A DNA stretch of 64,000 bases, from the NCBI GenBank assembly GCA_018350325.1, contig JAEVLN010000006.1, positions 3,896,056 to 3,960,055 of the forward strand, in the 5' to 3' direction. A program made the translations under genes and the position numbers. Positions 22,101 through 32,110 of the stretch are shown in pieces. Below the pieces are notes generated by a model. It was not told the origin of the DNA. It searched no databases and worked only from the letters and a program-made list of their open reading frames with translations. The first letter of the stretch is position 1. Each line of letters begins with the position of its first letter. The stretch comes from Globodera rostochiensis. Its lineage: Eukaryota; Nematoda; Chromadorea; Rhabditida; Heteroderidae.

Positions 22101-24952
22101 TTTATAACAAACGTTTTGTGATACACAAGTGCAACCGCTTTTCCGTTATAGCGCAAAATAAAGTCATTTTCATCCAATGTTAGCCTTAAAAATACTTAAT
22201 AAACTTTTTTTTGATTTAATTTATTATTTATTGTATTAAAAATTGTATTAAATTTATATAATTACTCTTTTCCACATTCAGCTAATGAAAGATGTGCAAT
22301 TTTAATTTTGTAGTCAGACATTTCCTGTATTTTCTGTGACAATTGATGTTGCTCAAAGTTTTGATACATTCTGCCAGCCACAACAACCATTATGGCTTCA
22401 GGATCTCCAAAAGATTTCCTAAATTAAATCTGGTGGATAAACAAAAACATTTTATATAATTAAAAAAGAATTTTTATGTTTTAAAATATAAACACAATAG
22501 ATAGCTTTACTAAATAAGCCGTTTTTTGAATTAATCTCATGGATATTGTTCTGACCATGCCATGTATAAACCCATCGCAATTATTGTAGATGCGTCATTT
22601 TCTGGCATATTTGTTAGGTCATGGCGAGTTTTTTGCATTAAATGCCGATGAATTTTTGCAACGCGATCAGCCCTCGCGGGCCCTCCCATTTGTCCAATGT
22701 TCACTTCAATCTAATTACCGTATTACCTCTTGTAATCCCCCAACCTCTAATAATCCCCCATGGGGGATTACAAGAGGTAACACGGTAATCATCAATGAAT
22801 TTGAATGGTATTAGGATGTATCGTATCGGTTCGTTATCGAATATTGGAAATAATCGGATTTTTAAGCATATCGGGGATACCGGATATAGAAATTAATCAG
22901 AAATTTATTAATCGGGAAATCGTAATCGAAAATCTTTAGCAATAGTTAGTTATTCGGATAAAATTTGGACAATTTACATTCCTAATATGTATGAAATTTT
23001 AGCAATTTATATTTTTTATTAGCAATTTTATTCATTTTTATTTTGTTTAAATTTTAAAAAGATTAGTGTAAGAGGGTATGGGCAAACCGTCCCCCACAGT
23101 AAGACAAAAAAGGGGCGGGAAGGAGGCCCCCCCCCCCCCCGATCACCGAGAAAAGGAGGGGCGAAAGCGATGGCTGCCGATCCCGGTCGACAGCCATCAG
23201 TTCGCTCTTCCCCGAAGAACGAGCCGGTTTCCTCCCGCTCCCCGTCCGTCCCCACTCTGGTGAAGTTGTGAGTTCTCCGTTGGTGTCCTGACCCCCCCCC
23301 CCCAGGCACTTCCGCCCCACCCCGTCCATACGCTTTCACCCCTCCTCCCCTACTCCGATCATCAGCTCCGTCCCTCCGCCCTCGCCATGCTGATCATCTC
23401 ACCGTTACTTGTTAAACCGTTTTGATGGAATAAATATTTGTTGGCACGAGGAGGTTCGTGATGAAATAAATGGTTTGGAGCGAGGAAGAATGGTGGAATG
23501 AGTCAGGGGATTGGAACCGGGGGAAGGGCAGAATTGGGGAAAGAAGGAGGAGGAAGGGAATGCCGAAAGCATGGGGGAAGCACGGGAAAAGGGAGGGGCC
23601 ACAGCGTTCGGGACGTTCCTCCCTCGGGTATGGCCACCCCCACGCGCCTCCACTGGCCGATCGACCATCGCCGGACTCCGATTGCCGCCCCGACCCTCCG
23701 AGTCCCGAATCCCCGGGCACACGGGGAACACGAAAGGCTTATTCATTTTCTTTAGCATTAAATTTTGTTAATTAAAAGAGGCGGAAAATTTCAACCTGTT
23801 TAAGCTCAAAATTCAGTTCATTCTCATTTTTGTTCACATGCGCCATGTAATCCTATACGAAAAATTATTTTAGATTTAAATAATTTTTTGTTTGAAAAAT
23901 ATAAAACTTTTAACTATTAAAAATACCATTTTAAACTTTTTTGTTTCTTTTTTAAATATTTAATAGATTATTAATTTTCTGACCGATCGCTCTAAAACCA
24001 AAGTTATTGGCTGTTTGTTTCCTTCTTCGTTGACTTTTTTAAAAATTTCCAACATGCCTCGAACGGACTCATTTGTCTCTGCAACTGTTTGGAGCGTTTC
24101 TTCGAGAAATTTGTGGTCAAGAGAAATGAGAAAATATAACAAATTCATTTCCTGAATATATTTAAATAATTTTTGTTATTATAATTAACATAATTATTTA
24201 GCCAATTTAAAATTATAAATTTTAATTAAAAAGGTACCTTTTGAATATTGTAGGCCTGCAAGAAAAGTTTGCGAGGAAATGGTGATGGAAATAGGGTAAA
24301 AGGTACAAACTCTGCCACGTCATTCCTATTTTAATAATTAAATTATATTTTATTTTTAATTAAATTATATTTTATTTTATTTTTTCACAATTTATTTACT
24401 TGTCCTTATGTGCGTTCGTTCGAGTGATTAGACCGATGTTCATTGCCATGATTTTTGCTTGTTCAATCATCCCTTCCAAATCCTGTGCGCTGAGGCCGCC
24501 ATCCTGTTGAATATTTGAGTCGGATTTTGTTTCTGATTTGGGAGTGTCTAAAACAAAATATATTATTTTTATATATTTAATGTTTGAATTTTCATAAAAT
24601 TGTTCTGAATTCATGTCCGGGGTCAAAATGGAGGTCAGATTCGGAGTCTACGTCCCGGAATACCGCTAGAAACATTATTTCTCGACTTTGAAACAACAAC
24701 AAAAATTTTTTCCAAAAAAGGGGGGGGGGAGGAGGAGGGCACAAACTACACAATTACCAAATAATTTTATTTTGATTAATGTAAAAAGATGCTAATTTTA
24801 TTTTGATTAATGTAAAAAGATGCTAATTTTATTTTGATTAATGTAAAAACATGCTTACTAAAAGTTTCAACATGTGTTGAAGTAGCATTTTCATTGCCTA
24901 ATTTTATGAATAACAACAATGCAACAAACGTAACAAATTTTGTAGTCTTCAT
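19192..24952 (-). CDS. Secreted glutathione-synthetase-like protein (GS-like effector type), 12 exons, 517 aa
   Basis: Exons in transcript order: 24952-24859, 24547-24400, 24325-24238, 24151-23984, 23852-23796, 22710-22556, 22418-22266, 22184-22046, 21912-21862, 21269-21141, 20023-19862 and 19401-19192. All junctions are GT..AG and all phases close, giving 518 codons with no stop. Exon 1 encodes a signal peptide (KFVTFVALLLFIKLG core) absent from housekeeping glutathione synthetase. The rest aligns collinearly with the eukaryotic enzyme: PFTLFPSPFP, ERSDYM, the EVN metal-ligand motif, LDARLKIERS, KCPSVALELASTKKVQQ, the ATP-grasp glycine loop EEGGGNN, a C-terminal LRTK and an alanine/glycine-rich loop. 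The ordinary EINTIS-S-F substrate segment is replaced by EVNIGQMGGPA, which suggests altered substrate binding. Known biology: secreted GS-like families are effectors of cyst nematodes. Introns carry a satellite and several TIR elements without damaging the frame. Confidence 0.9.
19468..19807. mobile_element. TIR element in intron 11 of the GS-like gene
   Basis: Inverted ends CCTTAAGAATTGGGGTCCCG (left) and its complement at 19788-19807, about 24 bp in all. Both flanks read ATT, so a 3-bp target duplication is possible. No open frame. Confidence 0.7.
20104..21088. repeat. Satellite array with higher-order structure in intron 10 of the GS-like gene
   Basis: About 19 units of 50-56 bp share CTAGACCTCTTGCCTATTAT and an AAATTTAAATCTAA tail. 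Variants recur every six units: CTAGACCT starts at 20119, 20431 and 20743, exactly 312 bp apart. Marker variants (ACCTATTGCC, TTATGTAAA, TAAATCTAGA, the short unit ending CCTATTTAAA) repeat in the same order in the first two blocks. After about 20840 a simpler variant set with TTGGC takes over. Confidence 0.9.
21328..21819. mobile_element. hAT-type MITE, 492 bp, GGTATTTCGGTA arrays, in intron 9 of the GS-like gene
   Basis: Ends TAGTGTTAGGCA and TGCCTAACACTA, perfect 8-bp duplication ATCATAAT (21320-21327 and 21820-21827). The right half is an array of GGTATTTTTCGGTA motifs. A tRNA-like segment read on - lies at about 21553-21622 (GGTGAGTATCGG and GGGGTTCGGATCC). Confidence 0.9.
22718..22785. 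mobile_element. TA-flanked palindromic micro-MITE, 68 bp, next to a splice acceptor
   Basis: Inverted ends CCGTATTACCTCTTGTAATC, flanked by TA, with nearly the entire element a hairpin around CCCCCATGGGGG. The GS-like exon 6 begins 8 bp away (22710), so the element abuts its 3' splice site. It is similar in end sequence to the TA-flanked MITE at 3305-3520. Confidence 0.8.
23040..23770. other. GC-rich block inside intron 5 of the GS-like gene
   Basis: A strongly GC-rich stretch with poly-C runs at 23130-23143 and 23292-23302 sits in AT-rich surroundings. Several overlapping open frames exist on both strands, as expected from composition, and I recognise none. It ends next to AT-rich intron DNA about 30 bp before exon 5 (23852-23796). 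Possible origins are a retroelement fragment, a captured foreign or host GC-rich exon, or a GC-rich promoter. I could not find target duplications. Confidence 0.45.
24761..24855. repeat. Tandem triplicate of a 31-bp unit in intron 1 of the GS-like gene
   Basis: Three consecutive units containing AATTTTATTTTGATTAATGT followed by AAAAAGATGCT end directly at the donor site of exon 1. The third unit's last bases overlap the splice donor region (read GTAAGCATG on -). Confidence 0.75.
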
Positions 24953-26700
24953 TTTTATTATAATAAAATTGAATGTATCCACAAAATAGTGAAATTTTAC
25001 AGTTATTTTATACTCATAGAAAATCGTTAAATTGGTTACAGGAAGTAGTATATTTGATTTCCTGTTTTTAAACAAAAATTTCACATGACAAAAAGCCGGA
25101 AATTTGATAATTATTATAATGTTTATGCATAAATCGCTTGTTTTTGGCTATGTTTCCACATTTTTTACATGTTAATGACATGGGACGACTGTGCATAATT
25201 GCAGTTTTGGTGCAAAAAACATAAATTTATGTAAGTTAAAATATGTTGAAGATTTTCAAATTTTTTTTCCAAATTCCATACACAAATGAAGCCTCCTACG
25301 AAGACGTTATAGCATTTTTAAACTTTTGTTAACTGAAGTTGGGTTAAAGTATGGAGTTTTAGTGGATTTTTTTGGAAAAAATGCCCAAAGCTTAAGCCAT
25401 TTGTCCTGGAAGGGGTAGTCCTTTTTTATCAGAGTGCGCATTTGTCCTTATTTGTAAGATTTGCCCTTATTTGAGGCCTTCGTCCTTATTTTGTTCTTAT
25501 TTTTCGAATTTTGTGAAGATTTTCATAATATTTTGATCCAATTTTCAAAATTAGAAAATTTCGAAGCGAATTGTACCAATTTTCATTACAAATAGAGTCA
25601 AAATTTCAAAAAAAAATTTCGGCTGCGCCTTTCGGCACCGCCGACCTTCCTAAAATCTGACAATTTTTCTTCACAAATGTCGTTAAATTCTTGTCCCGCA
25701 GTCGAAGTGTTTTGCTAAGTTTCAAAAAAGTTATAATGTAAACTTGCCAAATGTCGAACTTTTTCATGGTTTTCTTATCATAACTTTTTTAAACTTTGAT
25801 GCGCGTTGACTTAACCATAAGTCTAAAAGGTACTTTATGGACCATCACAAACTCTGGTTGTGATGAAGACTAATTTTGGAATTGTCTCAACAAGCCCAAG
25901 AAAAGCTTTAATTCCCAAAATTTTGTATTCAAAACAAATATTTTCCGTCCTATTGTAAGCACAAGTATCTAGACCGTATAAATTCCATCCTTAAAACTGA
26001 AACCGATATTTTCAATCAAGCAAACTGAAGAAAAATGTTAGATTTTTTGTAAAATTTTCAAAAAACTCAAACAATCGCTTCGTAAATGCTCGCGGATCGC
26101 GATTCCAAATTTACATATGTTTATTCATTGTAAATAATAGGTACATACAAATATTGGAACAAAAAGATTCAAAATTAGAAATTATTGGTAAACAAACAAA
26201 AACTTTTGCTTTATTGCTCATTTTTGGCATAAAATTGATTATCTGTTAATCTACACAGATTTGACGGCACCGAATTTGACACGTTTGTAGTACAACATCT
26301 TTCTGATGTCCGGGCAAATCCGGCACGCACTAATTCAGTCCTGCAAATTGGAAAAATGCCATAAATTTGTCAAATTCCACTATTTGTGCAGGTTTGACAT
26401 ATCAATAATTTCGGAAAATATTCATTTGTTTCTTTTCAAAGTCTCATGATAATCTTTCGCTCCCCTCCCCCTCTCGGTGATCAAATGTTAATTCCAGTGT
26501 GAAACGACCACATTTCATACATTGCTACATTTTACCAACGGACACATTTCGTTAATTAATGTAGGGCCGTTTTATCTATTAATTTAATTAAGTGACGACA
26601 TATGCATTCCAGAGTCCAAAAATTTCCAATCTTTGAATTTCGTTTTTTTCCATTTTTACGGTAATTAGTGAATTGGCATTAAATTTTTCTCATTTAGAAT
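24953..26700. other. Intergenic region upstream of the GS-like gene
   Basis: Holds the third copy of the dispersed repeat (25801-25888, +) and an inverted GC-hairpin cassette (about 25612-25655). The immediate 300 bp upstream of 24952 should contain the GS-like promoter; no motif stands out. No gene is supported. Confidence 0.5.
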
Positions 26701-26705
26701 ATTAG

Positions 26706-27268
26706 ATCAATTCTGTGGGCGAACACGAAAAAGAATCAAAACTTTACAAATCATTTGATGAAATATTTGGAAAAGGCTGGGATGATGAAAGTAATGATTC
26801 AAAAGACTTGAACTGTCGTCATGTTAAAGAAGAAGTTCAAGACGGACAAGCTCCAAACATTTCTGATCAGAAAAAATTGATGAAATATTGAAACAGAAAT
26901 TTGATGAAAATTATGATGAAAATTGGTCGGAAGACGAAAAAAATTCAGCGCCATCCCTGGATGATCTTGATCAGGAAAATTCGACGAAACATTTTTCTGA
27001 TCAAAATAACTCAACTGATCAAGATGAGAGTGTTGATGAACAGAAAAATGAGTCCAATGAATGTGAAAAAATTCAATCTGGTCAGCAAAAACGGGAAATT
27101 ATTCAAAAATTCCGTGAAATGAAAGAAGAATATAAGAAAAACAGAAAACATTCCAAAAATGAATGGACTCAAATTGACAGAAAAATATTAAATGGTTTGA
27201 GAGGGAGTAGTCGCACAATTTGTATAAATGGAGCAAAGAATTGGTCTAAGTCGAGAAACAAAGCTTAA
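26706..27268 (+). pseudogene. Frameshifted paralogue of the FDEIF-repeat secreted protein, no signal peptide
   Basis: The first part reads NSVGEHEKES then YKSFDEIFGKGWDDE, matching the secreted protein at 42627-43130 (NSVGQSGEG, YKSFDEIFGKGWDAE). A one-base change in an A-run near 26874-26880 moves the continuing frame. That second part runs to a stop at 27268 and contains FDENYDENWSEDE, matching FDEMFAENWSEDD of the paralogue, then an acidic Asp/Gln/Asn-rich tail and a lysine-rich end. No signal-peptide exon lies immediately upstream; instead the sequence at 26655-26705 resembles 43262-43315. Best read as a 5'-truncated, frameshifted gene copy. Confidence 0.7.
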
Positions 27269-27935
27269 ATCAAAGGTTTCTAGTTAGAAAAACGTAAAAT
27301 TTTGAAACAATTTTATGAAATAAAAAGAAAATGTACAAAAGCAAAACTCAAAAAACATTTCAATGCGCGAACTTGATGATAAAATTGCAATGAAAACGCA
27401 AATTTGGCATTCTGTCAGCAATAAAATTTCTGATGCAACAAAAATTGGAATTTTGAAGAATATGCCAAAATAAAAGGGAAGAATCCGAAAATGCCTGATT
27501 GTGAAATTGCTTATTTGTTAAAAATCTCAAAAGCAGCCTAAGTAATTGGAAAAAACAATTTCAAGATGAAATTAAAACCTTTAAAAATTGACGGGCTTTA
27601 TAGCTTTAACACGGGCATTGTTGCTTTGGATCGAATTATTTGTTGTTGTTTAAAGATTAAATAAAGTATTAATCTATAATGAAAAGCGGTCTTTTCGACA
27701 GTCAGTTTAAAGTTTGAGATTTCAAATGAAAAAAAGTTTAAAAAATGCAGAAAATTAGGACTTTGATGCTTTTTATGAAAAATTTATTTTGATTCCAAAA
27801 ATAAATTTGTATTGGATCTCTAATTGGTGGATCCTGGACAAAATGGTACGGTTACTACTTTCTCTGTCTCGAGACTCTCGTGTTATTACTATAATTTTCA
27901 AAAAATCTTCCCGGATCAAAACGGCATTTTACAGT
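27269..27935. other. AT-rich stretch, possible remnant 3' sequence of the pseudogene
   Basis: Short lysine/asparagine-rich open pieces continue to about 27600 with several stops. No supported gene. Confidence 0.35.
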
Positions 27936-27939
27936 AGTT

Positions 27940-28205
27940 GTTAGTTAGTTTATACACGCGCTTTGGCTTCATGCCACTGGCGAGCAGCGGCTGGCTGTCG
28001 CTGTTGGTTGTCCGGCTGTTCCAACGTGCTGAGCGCCGACGCCGGCTTCTCAACGCCTGCCCAAATGGTGCGGCTGCAGTGGTTCCAGTGCCGCGTAAAA
28101 CGCGCCGCCGCCCGGTGCCGTAGATTTTGTGGCTGTGCGAGCCGCCGGTGGGGCGCAGCACTGGGAAGGCGGCATCATCTCATCCGTGGCATGAAAAGTG
28201 CCTGA
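27940..28205. other. GC-rich island with overlapping open frames
   Basis: About 260 bp of GC-rich DNA open on both strands (minus-strand frame 28283-28050, plus-strand frames from 27938 and 27963). Neither translation is recognised. It may be a stray exon, a captured fragment, or an unrecognised element. Confidence 0.3.
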
Positions 28206-30332
28206 TTGTTTTGGATGAATTTGATAAGTTTTATTAGCAAAGTTTTGACCAAAAGCTATTCGAGGCTTGTTTGAGTCATTCAAAAGCGCCCATTAATTAG
28301 TCATTTTTGAAATGATTCACCATGTGTCGGCCGGCAATTAGTATTAGAATTTTCCTAGGTATTATTTGAAAACACTTAAAAAATACGAGGAGTTAGTATA
28401 GGTTTTAAATATCTACACAAAATTTGAATTTTAGTAAAATTTTAAATTCTCTTTTTACAAAAAAAATATATAGAAACAATAAAAAAAAATCGGAATTAAA
28501 TTTTCTACAAATTTTACTGCGTTTAAAAAGTACTATTTGAATATTTTCAAATAATTAGGATTATTCGAATAATCTTATCAAATAATACGCCGACCCTATT
28601 TATTATAATCAATTTTTAAATATATTAATTTTTTTGCTCGAAATTGTATCGTAAAATGCAGAAGACTGATTGTGCTACAGCATTTCACAAAAAGTTTGGG
28701 ACCTTCACAGTGCTGTACGTATTCAGAGAACAGTTGGGCAGCCAGTTCGCGGGCCACAATGGCACCGGCCTCTCACCCCCCCCCCCCCCGCGGGGATGAT
28801 TTACGAGATTAAAAATGGCCTTATCTAAAATACAATAAAAGAGGTAGAGAATCATAAATGGAAAAGTAATTGTAAAAACAAAAAAATTAAATTGAATAGA
28901 CACTTTCGACTTCCGAAAAACAATATGACCAATGTGACGATGAGTGCTGCCCAGATGGGGAGAACCGATCCGATCAGATAATCATCGATTTTAAATAATT
29001 GTAATATTTTTTTAAATTACTTGCTTTTGGATTATCGCATTTTTTAGATAATTTCATCATCTTTTAGGCTTTAAACATCAAATCATAATTATGCATAAAC
29101 TATGTGTCAATTCGTAATGCTCTTGAATAAATGGTATTATATTTTTTCGCAATTTATTCGATCTTTGGACTGAAGGCGTTTTTTTACTTTGCTCTTGTTT
29201 ATGCCATTTGAGCCTTGTGACTGTTCCGCACGTTAATTTCTTGCCCTTTGGACTTGCAACGACGCAATTTGATAATGTTTTTCTCAAATTCTTTGATCGA
29301 TGCCTCTCAAACACACTATTTAAGAAGCGATGGCCTGCCCTGACTATCGGCATTTGGGCAACAGTGCGGGAAGAAACCTTTTGATTTGTTAAAAATAACT
29401 CTCATTAAGAACACTGATATGAATGCCCTCAAAAAATATGCACTTTCCCCATGAATAAATTGTTTAAATGCGCCGTTTATTTAAACAGCAAATATTATTT
29501 TTTATATCTTGTCCTTAATTTTAACTTTGGGCTTATGACATCCCTGTCATTAAGCACTGTAACTTAACAGTATATTTAAAATGTCTGACATTTTTTTCTA
29601 CTAAAAAAGCCAGATAATTTTCAAATAAAATCTAAAAATTTCTATAAAAAATATTATTCGTATAATATTTATTATAATTTTTATTTACCTTTGCACCCAA
29701 ATTTAATTTATGTGTATTTGGAGTATTTTCTTATTTATGTATTGATCACCGTTTGGCTTCGTTTTTCTTCTTAAATTAATAAGAAAAGTCAGTATGGATT
29801 TTTTAAATTCAAATTTTTCTAAAATCGAGGTTTTATATCCATTTAAAATCTTCGCATTCTTTGCGGTTCTATGACTATTTGTTAGTTCCTATATCGGGCA
29901 CTTATTTCACAATATTTAGTCCCTTAAATAAACAAGTTGAGTCTAAAATTCAAAAACTCAACAGCGGATTTGCACCGTTTGCCCCCTCCCGCTTATGAAG
30001 CTTAAATAAAGAGGACGCTAATTTAATAAAAAAATTGTATTTTGGGGATATTTCATTCTAAATTTCTTCTCTCCAACCTCGAAATTGTTGGTATTGAAAA
30101 ATATGATAAAACAATCCACATTTATGTCAAAATAAAACAAAACAAATTTTTTAAACATTCATCACATCTTTCTGAATTTTTGCTTCTATTTTCTAATAAA
30201 GAATTGAACAATATACTTAGCAATTCATGGCTCATGCTTCACTTCCTTTTATAAGTATATCCAAATTGAGATATTCTGTCTTAATTCGTGATGGTGTTCG
30301 ACTAACTTTTTACAGATTTTATAATCATAAAA
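28206..30332. repeat. 5' part of duplicated segment A
   Basis: Closely parallels 46260-49113 in copy B, except that B carries an extra hAT element at 47392-48348. A block at 29080-29390 (minus-strand frame of 91 codons containing KGKKLTC) also recurs, degraded, at about 46745-47065 and 45640-45950. I do not recognise the product and do not call a gene. Confidence 0.6.
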
Positions 30333-31470
30333 ATGTTGTTTGTTCTGCAAACTTTCATCCTGTTTTCTTTTGTATTGCTGCATGCAGCAGTTGCAGAAGA
30401 ATGCGATGTATGTTTTGAGCATTAAATTTTTCATGTATCAGCTAAGCCAGGGATTTCTCGGCCAAATGATTATCTCAAAATTTTGTTTTTAATTCTCAAC
30501 TTGACATTGCAGAAATCGGAAAGCAAAAAATGGTCAAGTTGCCGTTGGGACAAAAAGAAACACATCACCCAGGAAATACGTGATTGGCAAAGACGTAAGG
30601 GATTTTACAGTCCCTGGGAAAATTTTTCTTAAGCCGGCATCCCATCGTGCGCATCAATTTCGATTGCGGGCTTATTGCAAAAAGCGGCCGAAATTCACTT
30701 CGGTGAAAAACGGCAGATTTCGACTCAGGCGGTTTTGGATTGTTTCGGATCATGTTCCGTCACGTCTCCCCTAAAAATACTGATGTATGCAAAGCTAGTT
30801 TTAAAAAATAATAATTTACTATCCGTTTTGAAGCAAACTTCGCACAGAGTGCCAAAAAAAACGCGAAAACTGGAAAAGGTGGATTTTTCTTGACTTACCC
30901 GAGGGCCTGTACCCCGAGTACGATGGCGCAACTCACGAATGTCGCATAAACGACGCACTCAAACCTTACTTTGCGAACATTTGCATTGAGTACAAACTGC
31001 ATTCAGAAACAGGAGGCGAGCCAAAATTACAAAGCCTCGATCAATTAAAGGCATTGATTGAGCAGGGAATAGTTATGGCAGGTAAAATTGGGTACAGTAT
31101 ACGGGGTTCTCTTTCATTTCTTTTTTTCTTCATATCGTTTTATAATAATTTTAATTTAGTCCTCAAAGTAAAGCGTGGCTTTCGTGAGTACACTCTGGAT
31201 TTGGATCACGTGTACGACTCCAAGAAGGATCGATCGGTGTACGAGACGGAGTTGCACTCCGTTCTTTTGATAGGCTACAGAAGCAACAGTCAACAAACTC
31301 ATCTACTCATCCAAAACCCTTGGCTTCTACGCGAAACGGTTCCATGGGGAGAGAAAGGCTACGCCTGGGTTGCGGTGCACTCAATTACTACGATGGAATT
31401 AAATGATCAAATATACACGCTAGTCGTTATACCTCCCCCTATGAACTTTTCCAGTAATTTGTTCATGTAA
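30333..31470 (+). CDS. Secreted papain-like (C1A) cysteine peptidase homologue without a propeptide, 288 aa
   Basis: Five exons: 30333-30407, 30513-30594, 30634-30784, 30834-31081 and 31160-31470, with consistent phases and 289 codons. Exon 1 encodes a signal peptide (FILFSFVLLHAAVA core). The family is shown by three blocks. The CASISIAG block (about residues 58-65) takes the place of the CWAFS active-site motif, with the cysteine kept and the tryptophan lost. ISTQAVLDC follows. The histidine block HSVLLIGY and the asparagine block IQNPW plus WGEKGYAWV lie near residues 230-265. No inhibitor-type propeptide (I29) precedes the mature domain, and the usual oxyanion glutamine six residues before the cysteine is not conserved. 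It is probably secreted, and either very divergent or non-catalytic. Introns 2 and 3 are only 39 and 49 bp. Paralogue at 49114-50070. Confidence 0.78.
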
Positions 31471-32110
31471 TATCCTAAAAAATGTTTAAAAAACTGTCCT
31501 TTCAATTAACTTTATTGAGTAAATAATCGGGATACAAATGCGGGGAAAGAAAACAACTCAGGCAGATCTGGTATTTCTAAAATTAATGGATAAATCGTTT
31601 GTTGTTGCGCCAGTTCATTGGAGTTATTTGTCATGTTGCTGGAAGAGTTGTTTGTCATGTTGTCGGAACTGGATTGTGTTCACTTTTTCAAACCCCATTA
31701 ATATTTTCCCTAATTTTGGTCTAGAAAATTTTTTCAGTGTTTAATAAGTTCATGTTGTTTTTAAAACTTAGTGAACAGTTTTTTCAATTTTAAGAGTAAA
31801 AATAAAATACCTTTGAATAATTGCCCATTTTTTTAATCTCGATAAATTTTAAGAATAACCACACATTTATCCCCGGTGTTCTATCGTCATCGCACGCCAA
31901 AAAAGAAGCGAAAAAAGCCCGCGGTAATACGGGAAAAAACTAAAATATATGACACACAATCCTTTTGTTTACCCTGTTTCTCCTTTCTTGTCTAAAAGCG
32001 CTGTTAGCTTCCAATACGATAGCAATTTCAGTGGCCAGATCACTGGAGTCGAGCGATACAAGAGAAATAAACGATCATCTGATGTCGTCTCTCCAAAAAC
32101 GATGCCTTCC

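Noticed and set aside
22556..22590. Premature stop ending the GS-like exon 6 at a TGA
   Set aside because: Using the upstream GTCAG donor (the same donor type as exon 4) restores phase and alignment with glutathione synthetase across the junction.
23028..23775. Protein-coding genes in the GC-rich block
   Set aside because: Five or more overlapping frames on both strands, none recognisable and none with splice links; composition explains them.
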